From positions 1 to 37,008 of the forward strand of contig NZ_JABBJN010000057.1 in assembly GCF_012928505.1 (NCBI RefSeq): 37,008 nucleotides of DNA. The letters are read 5' to 3'. This DNA comes from Achromobacter sp. Bel. GTDB taxonomy: Bacteria > Pseudomonadota > Gammaproteobacteria > Burkholderiales > Burkholderiaceae_B. Below are positions 7,539-15,833 of the stretch, piece by piece. The translations under genes and the position numbers were made by a program. Each line of letters opens with the position of its first letter. Within the stretch, counting starts at the first letter, position 1. The notes beneath the pieces are model-generated. The model did not search any database, was not told where the DNA came from, and saw only the letters and a list, made by a program, of their open reading frames with translations.

Positions 7539-9206
7539 TCAAAGATGGGCGGCCATGCCCGGCACCCACGCGTGCCGCGAACGCGGCGCCTGGGCATGGC
7601 CGCGATAGCGGTCGATCCAGTACGACGTAGACGCGTCATGGCCCCAGTCCACCACGCCCGCCGACACCGGCACCGCGAGTTCACGTTCGATGCCGGTGGC
7701 CAGGCGCTTGCCCAGTTCCACCCCCCATTGGTCGAAGGGATTGATGCCCCAGACCACGCTTTGCACGAACACCTTGTGCTCGTACAAGGCCAGCAGCGCA
7801 CCCAAGCCCCGCGGGTCCAGCTGACGCAGGACGATCAAGGTCGACGGACGCCCGCCCGGATGCACCATGTGCTGCGCCAGGCTCAGCGCGCGCTCCTGGT
7901 CGTCGATATGCGCCACGTCCTGCAACGCCTGTTCCAGGCACTTGCCGCGCAGCAACGCCTGCCGTTGCGCCAGGCAATTGGCCAGCAGCATCCGGTGCGC
8001 GTCAGGACTGTCGGCATGGCCTTGCAGGCTGGCGATGAAGTCGACCGGCGCGCCATCCTCGCTCTGGTGCAGCCATTGGAAGAACGTGTGCTGCCCGTCG
8101 GTGCCGGGCATGCCCCAGATGATGGGCGCCGTCGGCACGCCGACCGCCGCGCCGTCCCCGGCCACGCGCTTGCCCAGCGACTCCATCTCCAGCTGCTGCA
8201 AATACGTCACCAGATGCAGCAGCCGTGCGCTGTATGCGGCGATGTTCAACGAGTTGTGGCCCAGCACGCTGCAATTCACCAAGCCCGCCAGCGCCAGCTG
8301 GATCGGCGCATTGGAGGCGAACGGCGCCTGCTGGAAATGCTGATCCATGGCCTCGGCGCCCGCCCGCATGCCGATCAGCACGTCGGCGCCCACCGTCAGC
8401 GCGATCGACAGCCCCGCGACCGACCAGACGGAATAGCGTCCGCCCACCCAGTCACACATCTTGAACACCTGGCTGGCCGGCACGCCCAAGGCGCGCGCGG
8501 CCGGCGCGTTGGCGGTGACTGCCGCCAGGTGTTCGGACACGTCGGCCACGCCGCCTTGCTTGAGCCAGGCGATGGCGGCCCGCGCATTGTGCAGGGTCTC
8601 GGACGTGGTGAAGGACTTGGACGACACCACGACCAGACAGCGGCGCGGGTCCAGCCCGGCCACGGCGTCATGGAAAGCATGGCCGTCTATATTGGAGACA
8701 AAGCGGATCTGGCGCCGTTGCGACGGACCGCCGAACGCCTGGATGGCCAGCCGGGGCCCCCAGTCGCTGCCGCCAATGCCGATATGCAACACCGTTGAAA
8801 AATCCGCCGTCTGATCCACCTTGCGGACGAAATCGGTCATGCGCGAGTATTCGCAGACCGAATCCGCGTCCTGGCCGTCCGGTTGTTCCCGGGTGCGACC
8901 GGCGCGCAGGGCGGTATGCCATGCCGGTTTGCCTTCGGTCCAGTTGACCGGGTCGCCCACGAACAGCGCATGGCGCGCATCCGCCAGGCCGCGCGCCTGC
9001 AGCAGGTTCAGCGCCGCCGCCTCCAGGGCCGGCGACTGCCGCTGCATGGTCAGGTCCACGCATAATCCCGCCGCCTCGATCACTTTCAACGTGCCGGCAT
9101 CCAGTCCGGCGCTTTGCGCGGCTTGCGCGAACGCCTGCCACTCGGGGCTGTGCGCCAGGCCGGAGTTCGCCCTTAACGCCTCTATCGCATAGTTGGCCTT
9201 ACCCAT
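7539..9206 (-). CDS. pgi: Glucose-6-phosphate isomerase
   Basis: A 555-aa phosphoglucose isomerase (E. coli 549). Signatures are IGIGGSDWGPR (about 142-152), SSKSFTTSET, DWVGGRYSVWSVAGLS (252-267), GTDGQHTFFQ (368-377) and FDQWGVELGK near the C-terminus. It interconverts glucose-6-P and fructose-6-P, linking central metabolism to both UDP-hexose and GDP-mannose pathways of this cluster. The open frame runs up to 9602, but the residues before ATG 9206 are a shadow of the upstream gene; AAGGAG (9221-9216) gives the ribosome site. It lies between the mutase and galE in the minus-strand operon. Confidence 0.95.
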   Translation of the reverse strand: MGKANYAIEALRANSGLAHSPEWQAFAQAAQSAGLDAGTLKVIEAAGLCVDLTMQRQSPALEAAALNLLQARGLADARHALFVGDPVNWTEGKPAWHTALRAGRTREQPDGQDADSVCEYSRMTDFVRKVDQTADFSTVLHIGIGGSDWGPRLAIQAFGGPSQRRQIRFVSNIDGHAFHDAVAGLDPRRCLVVVSSKSFTTSETLHNARAAIAWLKQGGVADVSEHLAAVTANAPAARALGVPASQVFKMCDWVGGRYSVWSVAGLSIALTVGADVLIGMRAGAEAMDQHFQQAPFASNAPIQLALAGLVNCSVLGHNSLNIAAYSARLLHLVTYLQQLEMESLGKRVAGDGAAVGVPTAPIIWGMPGTDGQHTFFQWLHQSEDGAPVDFIASLQGHADSPDAHRMLLANCLAQRQALLRGKCLEQALQDVAHIDDQERALSLAQHMVHPGGRPSTLIVLRQLDPRGLGALLALYEHKVFVQSVVWGINPFDQWGVELGKRLATGIERELAVPVSAGVVDWGHDASTSYWIDRYRGHAQAPRSRHAWVPGMAAHL

Positions 9207-9219
9207 CGCGTGATGCTCC

Positions 9220-10623
9220 TTAGAACGGTAAACGAACGTGAGGTGCAATGCGCCGGAACGCTTTGCGGAAGTCCTCCTCGATACGGGCCAATGCGGCCAC
9301 GGTGTCTCCTTCGAAACGCAAAACCACCGTCGGCGTGGTGTTGGACGGACGCGCCAGGCCGAAGCCGTCGGCATAGTCCACCCGGACGCCATCCAGGTCG
9401 TTGATGGAGATGGCGCCGGGGAATTCCCCCTGTGCGCGCAACGTCTCCACCAGTTCGAACTGTTCGCCTTCGGCGGTGTCCAGCTTGATTTCAGGGGTCG
9501 CGCAGGATTGCGGCAGGCTTTCCAGCAAGGCCGACGGGTCCGGCGCCGACGACAGGATCTCCAGCAGCCGGGCGGCCGCATAGATCCCGTCGTCAAAGCC
9601 ATACCAACGCTCTTTGAAAAACATGTGGCCGCTCATCTCTCCAGCAAGTAGCGCTCCCGACTCGCGCATCTTGGCCTTGATCAGCGAATGGCCGGTCTTC
9701 CACATGGTGGCCCGGCCGCCCGCCTCGACGATGGCGCGTGCCACATGGCGGCTGCATTTGACGTCGTAGATGATCTCGGCGCCCGGATTGCGCTCCAGCA
9801 CGTCGCGCGCGAAGAGGATCAGTTGGCGATCCGGCCAAATGATCTGTCCCGATTTCGTCACCACGCCCAGCCGGTCGCCGTCGCCGTCGAATGCCAGGCC
9901 CACTTCGCAATCGGAATAGCGCAGGCAATAGATCAGGTCCTGCAGGTTCTGCGGATCGGCGGGATCGGGATGGTGGCCGGGGAACGAGCCGTCCACTTCG
10001 CAGAACAATTCGGTCACCTCGCAACCCAGCGCGCGGAACAGCGCCGGCGCCACCGCCCCCGCCACGCCGCTGCCGCAGTCGATGGCGATCTTCATCGGGC
10101 GCGCCATGCGGATGTCGCCCAGCAGGCGGGCGGCGTAGCAAGGCTGGATCTGCATCTGCGTGCGCCCGCCCGACACCGCGGCCGATTCAATCGGCAAGCG
10201 CATCGCGTCGCGCAAGGCCGTGATGCCTTCTCCATACAGCGAAGCGCCCTCCAGCACGATCTTGAAGCCGTTGTGCGCAGGCGGATTATGGCTGCCCGTG
10301 ACGGCGATACCGGCGCCCGTGTCCATCAGGCGCGTGGCGAAATACACCATCGGCGTCGTGGCCATGCCAATGTCGATGACATGCATGCCGGCCGAACGCA
10401 GGCCAGCCTGCAGCGCGGCCGCCAGCTCCACGCTGCTGATCCGGCCGTCGCGGCCCACCACGATCGACCGCGCGCCCTGCTCCCGCGCCTGCGTGCCCGC
10501 CGCCATGCCCAGGCTGTGGGCGAAGCGCGCATCGATTTCATCCGGCACCGTGCCGCGTATGTCATAAGCCTTGAAAACCGCATCCAGAATTTGCGGGGTG
10601 TCCCAGCCAAAAGTTCCGTGCAT
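9220..10623 (-). CDS. Phosphomannomutase/phosphoglucomutase, AlgC type
   Basis: A 467-aa alpha-D-phosphohexomutase. The active serine is S111 in TGSHNPP, the Mg2+ loop is DGDGDR (246-251), the sugar-binding loop is GEMSGH, and the phosphate-binding loop near the C-terminus is RPSNTTPT. AlgC-type enzymes act on both mannose and glucose phosphates, so one protein can feed mannose-1-P to ManC and glucose-1-P to UDP-glucose formation. No separate manB is seen in the window, which agrees with this double role. It follows wzc by 20 bases, with GGAGAAA before ATG 10623, and pgi follows 13 bases after its stop. Confidence 0.92.
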   Translation of the reverse strand: MHGTFGWDTPQILDAVFKAYDIRGTVPDEIDARFAHSLGMAAGTQAREQGARSIVVGRDGRISSVELAAALQAGLRSAGMHVIDIGMATTPMVYFATRLMDTGAGIAVTGSHNPPAHNGFKIVLEGASLYGEGITALRDAMRLPIESAAVSGGRTQMQIQPCYAARLLGDIRMARPMKIAIDCGSGVAGAVAPALFRALGCEVTELFCEVDGSFPGHHPDPADPQNLQDLIYCLRYSDCEVGLAFDGDGDRLGVVTKSGQIIWPDRQLILFARDVLERNPGAEIIYDVKCSRHVARAIVEAGGRATMWKTGHSLIKAKMRESGALLAGEMSGHMFFKERWYGFDDGIYAAARLLEILSSAPDPSALLESLPQSCATPEIKLDTAEGEQFELVETLRAQGEFPGAISINDLDGVRVDYADGFGLARPSNTTPTVVLRFEGDTVAALARIEEDFRKAFRRIAPHVRLPF

Positions 10624-10643
10624 GCCAGTTTCTCCGGATGGCG

Positions 10644-12905
10644 TTATTTGGGGCCGTTCTGTTTGAAATCGCCGTAATACGCCGCACGGGAATACCGATA
10701 GTTCCCATATTTGGAGCGGAAACCGAAACGCTCAGGCATGAGCTTGAGCCCGTTGAACAGCACGCCATCCACCGGCGCGCCGGCCTGGATCAGCCGCTTG
10801 GCGGTTTCGCGGATCTCGCCCACGGTGTTCATCCCGGAGCGCACCACCACCATGACCGCCGCCGCATGCGTGCCCACCACCGCCGCATCGGGCGACGAGA
10901 GCACGGGCGCCGTGTCCAGGATCACCATGTCGTACTGCGACGCCAGTTCGCGCAGGGTCGCGCCGAACACGGGCGACGCCAGCAGCTCCGAAGGGTCGAA
11001 GGTCACCGCGCCGGTGGCGATGAAGTCCACGCCTTCCGACACGCTGTGCTTCCTGACGCGCGTCAACGGGATGGTGCCCGACAGCACTTCAAACAAGCCG
11101 TCCTCCTTGGGCACGCCGAAGTAGCGGTTCAACTGGCCCTTGCGAAAGTCGGCGTCGATCAGCAGCACGCGCTTGCCCACGCCGCCCTGGATGAAAGCGA
11201 AGTTGGCCGACAGGAACGACTTGCCCACGCCCGCTACCGGACCGGTGAACATGACCATGTTGTTGGCGGACTGGCGCAGCGACGCCTGCAGCACATTGCG
11301 GAACGAACGCAGGCTTTCGATGGGCGGCGCGTTGCCCTGGCTTTGCGCGAGCAGCGCAGGCACCGTTGCATTCTTGCGCCGGCTACGGCGCCACAGCTTG
11401 TCCTGCATGTCGCTGTACGGAATGGCGGCCAGCACCGGCAGGCCCGTGTAGCGTTCGACGTCATCGGGTTCCGACAGCCCGCCGAACAGCGCATTGCGGA
11501 CGAAAGCGCACAGCATGCCGAAGATCAGTCCGATGACGGTGGCCACGCCGAGGATGATCGCGGCCTTGGGGCGCACGGGGCGGTCGGGTTGCACGGCCGC
11601 GTCCAGGATGCGCACGTTGCCCACCTTGCCCGCGCGGATCAGCCGCAGCTGCTGCGCGTTGTTCAGCAGGCCCGTGTAGAGCTCGGTGTTGACGCGCACG
11701 TCGCGCACCAGGCGCACGACGTCCTGCTCCAGATCGGGCAGCTGTCTGATGTTGTTGCCGATGCGGCTGACGTCGCCGGAGAGCGACGTGATCTGGCGAT
11801 CGATCGCGACGATGCTGGGATGGGTGGGCGCAAAGCGCGTGATCAGTTCCTGCCGCTTGGAGCGCAGCTCCATCACCTTGGTCTGCGCATCCACCGACTG
11901 CGCCAGGATCAGCTTGGCCTCTTCGCTCAGGTCGATCGTGCCGCGCTTATTGCGCAAGGCGTTGTACTTGGTCTCGGCCGCGTCCAGCTCTCCCTTCAGG
12001 ATGGGCAGCTGCTGCTCCAGGAACGTCAGCGACTTCTCGGCCTGGGCCGACTTGCGGTTCACGTTCTGCTGCACATATTCCTGGCCGATCTGGTTCAGCA
12101 CCGCGGTGGTCAGCGCGGGATCGTTGCCTTCCAGCGTGACGCCGATCACGCCTGAAGCGCGTCCGCGTTCGAAGATGCCCAGATGCGACTGCACGTCTTC
12201 GATAGCCGCCAGGCGCGAACTGCGCGACACCGTGAACTCGGTGCCGGGGCGGCCGGCCAGCGCGTCGATATGCACGTCCATCGCGCCGCCGCCGGGCAAC
12301 AGGAAGTGCTCGGGCTTGCCGACCGTGCCATTGAACGTGGCGCCTGTGAACTTGTCGGTCAGCGTGTAGCGGCCTTCGCCCAGCGTAGTCACGCGAAAGG
12401 GCTTGCCCAGCCATTCGTTGGGCACGTCCAATTGCGAGATCGCAATGGACTCCCCACCCCACGCGTACCCACCGCGCGGCAGGCTGGACGGATATGGCAG
12501 TGCTTCATAGCGCTGCGCCAACCACTCTCCCACCACGGGGAAATAGCGCGGCTTGGCGTGGATGTAGAGCAGGAACTTGTCGACGGCCGGGCCCACCACC
12601 ATGCGCGAGCGCAGCACTTCCATTTCGCCGGAAGTTTCGGCCTTGGTGTCGAACATGGCGGAGACGTCGCCAAGCAGGCTGCGCGCCTGGCCATTGGGCA
12701 TCTCCTCTTCGACCTGGACGATGATGTCGGCCGAATAGACCGAAGGCGTCACCATCACATAGGCCAAGGCCCCGAAGAAGGCTAGCAACGTGATCGCGAT
12801 GATCATCCACCGGTTCGACACGATGGCGTCCACATGCGAGGACAACGGGGTTTCCTGCTGGCGAGCCGGGACGTTCGGCTCGAATGATTCGATGGGCAAC
12901 GACAT
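10644..12905 (-). CDS. wzc: Polysaccharide co-polymerase / BY-kinase, Wzc type
   Basis: A 753-aa inner-membrane tyrosine autokinase that sets chain length and partners the Wza channel. The N-terminal Wzz domain has its first membrane span at about 33-52, a long periplasmic coiled-coil part, and a second span at about 447-469. The cytoplasmic kinase has Walker A GPVAGVGKS (555-563), Walker A' LLIDADFRKG (582-591) and Walker B MVILDTAPV (660-668). The C-terminal tyrosine cluster has Y733, Y736, Y738, Y743 and Y744. ATG 12905 is chosen for its GGAGAG site; the frame extends upstream to 12950. No cognate low-molecular-weight phosphatase (wzb) is encoded in the window, unlike the usual wza-wzb-wzc order. 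Confidence 0.93.
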   Translation of the reverse strand: MSLPIESFEPNVPARQQETPLSSHVDAIVSNRWMIIAITLLAFFGALAYVMVTPSVYSADIIVQVEEEMPNGQARSLLGDVSAMFDTKAETSGEMEVLRSRMVVGPAVDKFLLYIHAKPRYFPVVGEWLAQRYEALPYPSSLPRGGYAWGGESIAISQLDVPNEWLGKPFRVTTLGEGRYTLTDKFTGATFNGTVGKPEHFLLPGGGAMDVHIDALAGRPGTEFTVSRSSRLAAIEDVQSHLGIFERGRASGVIGVTLEGNDPALTTAVLNQIGQEYVQQNVNRKSAQAEKSLTFLEQQLPILKGELDAAETKYNALRNKRGTIDLSEEAKLILAQSVDAQTKVMELRSKRQELITRFAPTHPSIVAIDRQITSLSGDVSRIGNNIRQLPDLEQDVVRLVRDVRVNTELYTGLLNNAQQLRLIRAGKVGNVRILDAAVQPDRPVRPKAAIILGVATVIGLIFGMLCAFVRNALFGGLSEPDDVERYTGLPVLAAIPYSDMQDKLWRRSRRKNATVPALLAQSQGNAPPIESLRSFRNVLQASLRQSANNMVMFTGPVAGVGKSFLSANFAFIQGGVGKRVLLIDADFRKGQLNRYFGVPKEDGLFEVLSGTIPLTRVRKHSVSEGVDFIATGAVTFDPSELLASPVFGATLRELASQYDMVILDTAPVLSSPDAAVVGTHAAAVMVVVRSGMNTVGEIRETAKRLIQAGAPVDGVLFNGLKLMPERFGFRSKYGNYRYSRAAYYGDFKQNGPK

Positions 12906-12921
12906 GCAGCTCTCCAGACGT

Positions 12922-12976
12922 GGGCGCCGCCGCGGTTGCGGCGCCCCCAAAGGCGTTGGTTAGGGTCTTGCGACCC
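12922..12976 (-). promoter_or_regulatory. Two hairpins between wza and wzc
   Basis: In the 82-base gap, GGGTC (12963-12967) pairs with GACCC (12972-12976) around TTGC, and GGGCGCCGC (12922-12930) pairs perfectly with GCGGCGCCC (12938-12946) around a 7-base loop. The second stem ends just before the wzc ribosome site. No T run follows. Such structures can lower expression of the distal gene, which would give more Wza than Wzc; this is inference. Confidence 0.5.
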
Positions 12977-12987
12977 CGAAAGGCGGA

Positions 12988-14124
12988 CTAGTTGATCGAT
13001 TTCACGGTCTGTACCGTTTGTGCGCTCGGGAAGAGGTTGCTGATGAAGCGGTTCCACCGCACCAACGCTGCCGTATCCACGAACACGACGTCTTTGGGTT
13101 CCAACTCGAACTTCGCACCTACCGCCAGAGCTTGCGGCGACTTGGAGTTCAGATGGAACACCTGCGGCGTCGCTTGCTCGGTACTGCGGACCACAAACAC
13201 TTGCGACGCGTCGGCCGTGAGCTGGTTCGGTCCTCCCGCCATGCCCAGCGCCTCGGTCAACGACATGCGGCCGTCGCGCATCACCACCGTGGTGGGCAGG
13301 AACACTTCGCCCATCACGAACACCTTGCTGTCGTCGCGCGGCGTCACGCGCACGATGTCGCCCGACTTCAGCATCACCTGATTCAAGTCCTGGCCACGTT
13401 CGATCAGCGCGGGCAGGTTCACGCGGGTACGGCGGCCTTCACGAATCACATAGACGGCGCTGCGGTCGGCGGTGGGCAATAAGCCTCCCGCGCGGTTGAC
13501 CGCTTCGAGCAGGGTCATCGGAATGTCGTTGATCGCAACCGTGCCCGGCAACTTGACCTCGCCTTCGACGTAGACGCGCTTGCTGCGATAGCCAAGCACG
13601 CGTACCGTGATCTGAGGATCCTGGATGTACTTGCCGGAACTATTGACTATGAGATTGCGCGCCTGAAGTTCCGTCAACCCCGCCACTTTCAGCAATCCCG
13701 TATAGGGAAATTGGATATATCCAGTGGATGACACCGTATAGCCCGGAATGCCCGAGGCGGTATCTCCCATCACTAGTTCGGTCACCCCAGTCCCGATTGC
13801 GTAGGTTTGCGTCGGAAGCACGAGCTCCGGGTGATCCCAGACCACGATGGAGAGGATGTCTCCGGGGCCGATGCGATAGGGTTCGACGCTGCCGACCAGG
13901 CGGTCCACGCCGTCGTTATCGATCAACGCCTGGCGGGCGCGCAAGTCGTCCACCACCAGCGACGGCGTGATTTCCTTGATCGGCGCGACGGAGTTCGGAT
14001 CCAGGGGATCTACGAGATGGCCGGCGTTGAAGGTCATACCGGGAGACAGGGCGCAAGCGCCTAGCGAGGACACGAGCGCGATAGCGGCGATGGCTCGGCT
14101 CAACGTTCCGAAAAATGTCGTCAT
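12988..14124 (-). CDS. wza: Outer-membrane polysaccharide export lipoprotein, Wza type
   Basis: A 378-aa protein (E. coli Wza 379). It starts with a lipoprotein signal peptide: hydrophobic AIAAIALVSS then lipobox LGA before Cys24. A poly-export domain (YRIGPGDILSIVVWDHPEL) and two SLBB-type repeats (VYVEGEVKLPGTV and VFVMGEVFLPTTV) follow, and a C-terminal stretch (ALVRWNRFISNLFPS) resembles the amphipathic helix that forms the outer-membrane pore. It is the channel for the finished polymer. ATG 14124 is chosen because it begins the signal peptide; the frame runs on to 14217 without a sensible N-terminus. First gene of the minus-strand operon, diverging from wcaJ. Confidence 0.93.
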   Translation of the reverse strand: MTTFFGTLSRAIAAIALVSSLGACALSPGMTFNAGHLVDPLDPNSVAPIKEITPSLVVDDLRARQALIDNDGVDRLVGSVEPYRIGPGDILSIVVWDHPELVLPTQTYAIGTGVTELVMGDTASGIPGYTVSSTGYIQFPYTGLLKVAGLTELQARNLIVNSSGKYIQDPQITVRVLGYRSKRVYVEGEVKLPGTVAINDIPMTLLEAVNRAGGLLPTADRSAVYVIREGRRTRVNLPALIERGQDLNQVMLKSGDIVRVTPRDDSKVFVMGEVFLPTTVVMRDGRMSLTEALGMAGGPNQLTADASQVFVVRSTEQATPQVFHLNSKSPQALAVGAKFELEPKDVVFVDTAALVRWNRFISNLFPSAQTVQTVKSIN

Positions 14125-14368
14125 GGCAAATCCACTGTGAATGACTTCGTTGCTTGGAATGGAGCCCGATGCGTAACGGGTTGCGACATTCCACTCTCTT
14201 TTCAACGCCCCGCACATTCGACGGATGCCCTAAGCCTTCTCCTACATCGTTTGGAGGTTTCGGGTACGTCTTGCACTCAATAAGATTTCGTCGGTAGCCC
14301 CATGTTTTGCGGCACTGCGTCGTTTTTTTTTCTGCCGCAAGAAGACTCCCCACGAACAGGAGTGCGCG
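14125..14368. promoter_or_regulatory. Divergent wza/wcaJ control region
   Basis: This 244-base gap must carry the promoters of both exopolysaccharide operons. Seen in it: a nested dyad in the wza leader, TGGAATG (14155-14161) with CATTCCA (14187-14193) enclosing CCCG/CGGG; TAAGCCTTCTCCTA (14231-14244), which matches the enterobacterial RcsAB box TAAGAATATTCCTA at 10 of 14 positions; a possible -35 TTGCAC (14271-14276) without a clear -10; and GTCGGTAGCCC (14290-14300), sharing CGGTAGC with the RfaH ops element GGCGGTAGCGT. The wcaJ ribosome site is CAGGAG at 14357-14362. All regulator assignments are inference from resemblance. Confidence 0.5.
14307..14340 (+). promoter_or_regulatory. Hairpin and T9 tract in the wcaJ leader
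   Basis: TTGCGGCA (14307-14314) is a perfect complement of TGCCGCAA (14333-14340), and the 18-base loop carries nine consecutive T (14323-14331). An alternative weak stem, CGGC (14310-14313) with GTCG (14319-14322, one G-U pair), stands directly before the T run like a small intrinsic terminator and uses the same 5' arm. The two folds exclude each other, as in an attenuator. Function is unproven. Confidence 0.4.
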
Positions 14369-15778
14369 ATGGACCCGTCCAACACGGACACGTCGGCAAG
14401 ATTCAGCGGGGCAAGCTATCTGTACCGCTTGCTCGACGCCGCGATCGTCATCACCTGCGGCCTGACTGCCACCGGTTTGAAATTCTCGGACGATGCTCTG
14501 GCGGAGCCCCCGCAGATCCATCTGTTCCTGATCTACTTGTGCGGCCTGGGCGTCATCGCCCTGTTCCCGGCGTTCCGCCTGTATGTATCTTGGCGGGGCC
14601 GCCTGCTGACGGATCTGGTGGTGCGCAGCCTGATGGCCTGGGCCACGGTGTTTGCGCTGGGCATTCTTGTCAGTTTTCTCATGCATCAGACCGCCGCGAT
14701 ATCCCGCATGTGGGCGGCTACCTGGTTCGGCATGACCGCGTTGACGCTGGCGGGCGTGCGTATCGCCGTGTACGCGGCGCTGGGCGCGGCGCGCGACCGC
14801 GGCCTGAACAAGAAGAACGTGATGCTGGTGGGGTTCGGCGCGCTGGGCCACGACCTGTGGCGCCGCGTGGAACGCTATCGGGAAGCGGGCTACAACGTGG
14901 CCGGCATCTACGCCGAACCACACGAAAGCCTGCCGCCGCAAGTGCGCCGCCTGCATGAGCTGGACAACCTGCACGCCTTCGTCCACGAGCACAACGTGCG
15001 CGAGATCTGGATCGTCCTTCCGATGGAGGCGGGCCAGGAATTACGCGAAGTGCTCTACCACCTGCGCAACGACCTGGTGGATATCCGCTGGATCCCGGAT
15101 GTGATGTCGATCCAGCTGCTGGGCCACCGCATCGGCGAATTCTTGGGGTTGCCCGCCATCCAGCTCAACAGCCTGCCGGCCGCTGGCGTGCGAGGCTGGG
15201 CCAAAGAGGTGTTCGATCGCAGTTTCGCTTTTTGCGCGCTGATCGGGCTGTCGCCCCTGATGATCGCCATCGCCCTGATGGTGAAGCTGACGTCCCGTGG
15301 CCCCGTTTTCTTCACCCAGCCGCGCCTGGGCGTGGATGGCAAGGTGTTCCACGTCTACAAGTTCCGCACCATGACCGTGCATCAGGAGCACGGCACCGTG
15401 ACGCAGGCGACGCGCAACGATTCGCGCATCACCCGTATTGGCGGCTTCCTGCGGCGCACCAGCCTGGACGAGCTGCCTCAGTTCCTGAACGTGCTGATGG
15501 GCGACATGTCCGTCGTCGGCCCCCGTCCGCACGCGCTGGAGCATAACGAAATGTACAAGGACCTGGTGCAGCGCTACATGATGCGCCATCGGGTCAAGCC
15601 CGGCATCACGGGCTGGGCCCAGGTGAACGGGTTCCGGGGGCAGACGGACACGCTGCGCAAGATGAGCGACCGCGTCGAGCACGACATCTACTACATCCAG
15701 CACTGGACGTTCCGGATGGATCTGCTGATCATCGCCCGCACGGCGCTGTCGGGATGGACGGGCCGCAATGTCTACTAA
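14369..15778 (+). CDS. wcaJ: Undecaprenyl-phosphate glucose phosphotransferase
   Basis: A 469-aa polyisoprenyl-phosphate hexose-1-phosphate transferase (E. coli WcaJ 464). It starts the repeat unit by moving a sugar-1-phosphate, usually glucose from UDP-glucose, onto undecaprenyl phosphate. The N-terminal half has four membrane spans and a CoA-binding-like Rossmann domain (VMLVGFGALGHDLWRRV). The catalytic C-terminal domain follows the hydrophobic FAFCALIGLSPLMIAIALMVKL, with YKFRTM, RTSLDELPQFLNVLMGDMS, VGPRPHA and KPGITGWAQVNGFRG. ATG 14369 has CAGGAG seven bases upstream. It heads the plus-strand operon of 13 genes. Sugar specificity cannot be proven from sequence. Confidence 0.93.
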   Translation: MDPSNTDTSARFSGASYLYRLLDAAIVITCGLTATGLKFSDDALAEPPQIHLFLIYLCGLGVIALFPAFRLYVSWRGRLLTDLVVRSLMAWATVFALGILVSFLMHQTAAISRMWAATWFGMTALTLAGVRIAVYAALGAARDRGLNKKNVMLVGFGALGHDLWRRVERYREAGYNVAGIYAEPHESLPPQVRRLHELDNLHAFVHEHNVREIWIVLPMEAGQELREVLYHLRNDLVDIRWIPDVMSIQLLGHRIGEFLGLPAIQLNSLPAAGVRGWAKEVFDRSFAFCALIGLSPLMIAIALMVKLTSRGPVFFTQPRLGVDGKVFHVYKFRTMTVHQEHGTVTQATRNDSRITRIGGFLRRTSLDELPQFLNVLMGDMSVVGPRPHALEHNEMYKDLVQRYMMRHRVKPGITGWAQVNGFRGQTDTLRKMSDRVEHDIYYIQHWTFRMDLLIIARTALSGWTGRNVY

Positions 15779-15833
15779 GCCTTTGGGATGGCCCGGGCAC
15801 GGCGCCCGGATGGATGCGCCCCGCGAGGGCGGC

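Noticed and set aside
9207..9602. 132-codon upstream extension of pgi
   Set aside because: It lies inside the mutase gene in another frame and its translation is not Pgi-like; AAGGAG precedes ATG 9206.
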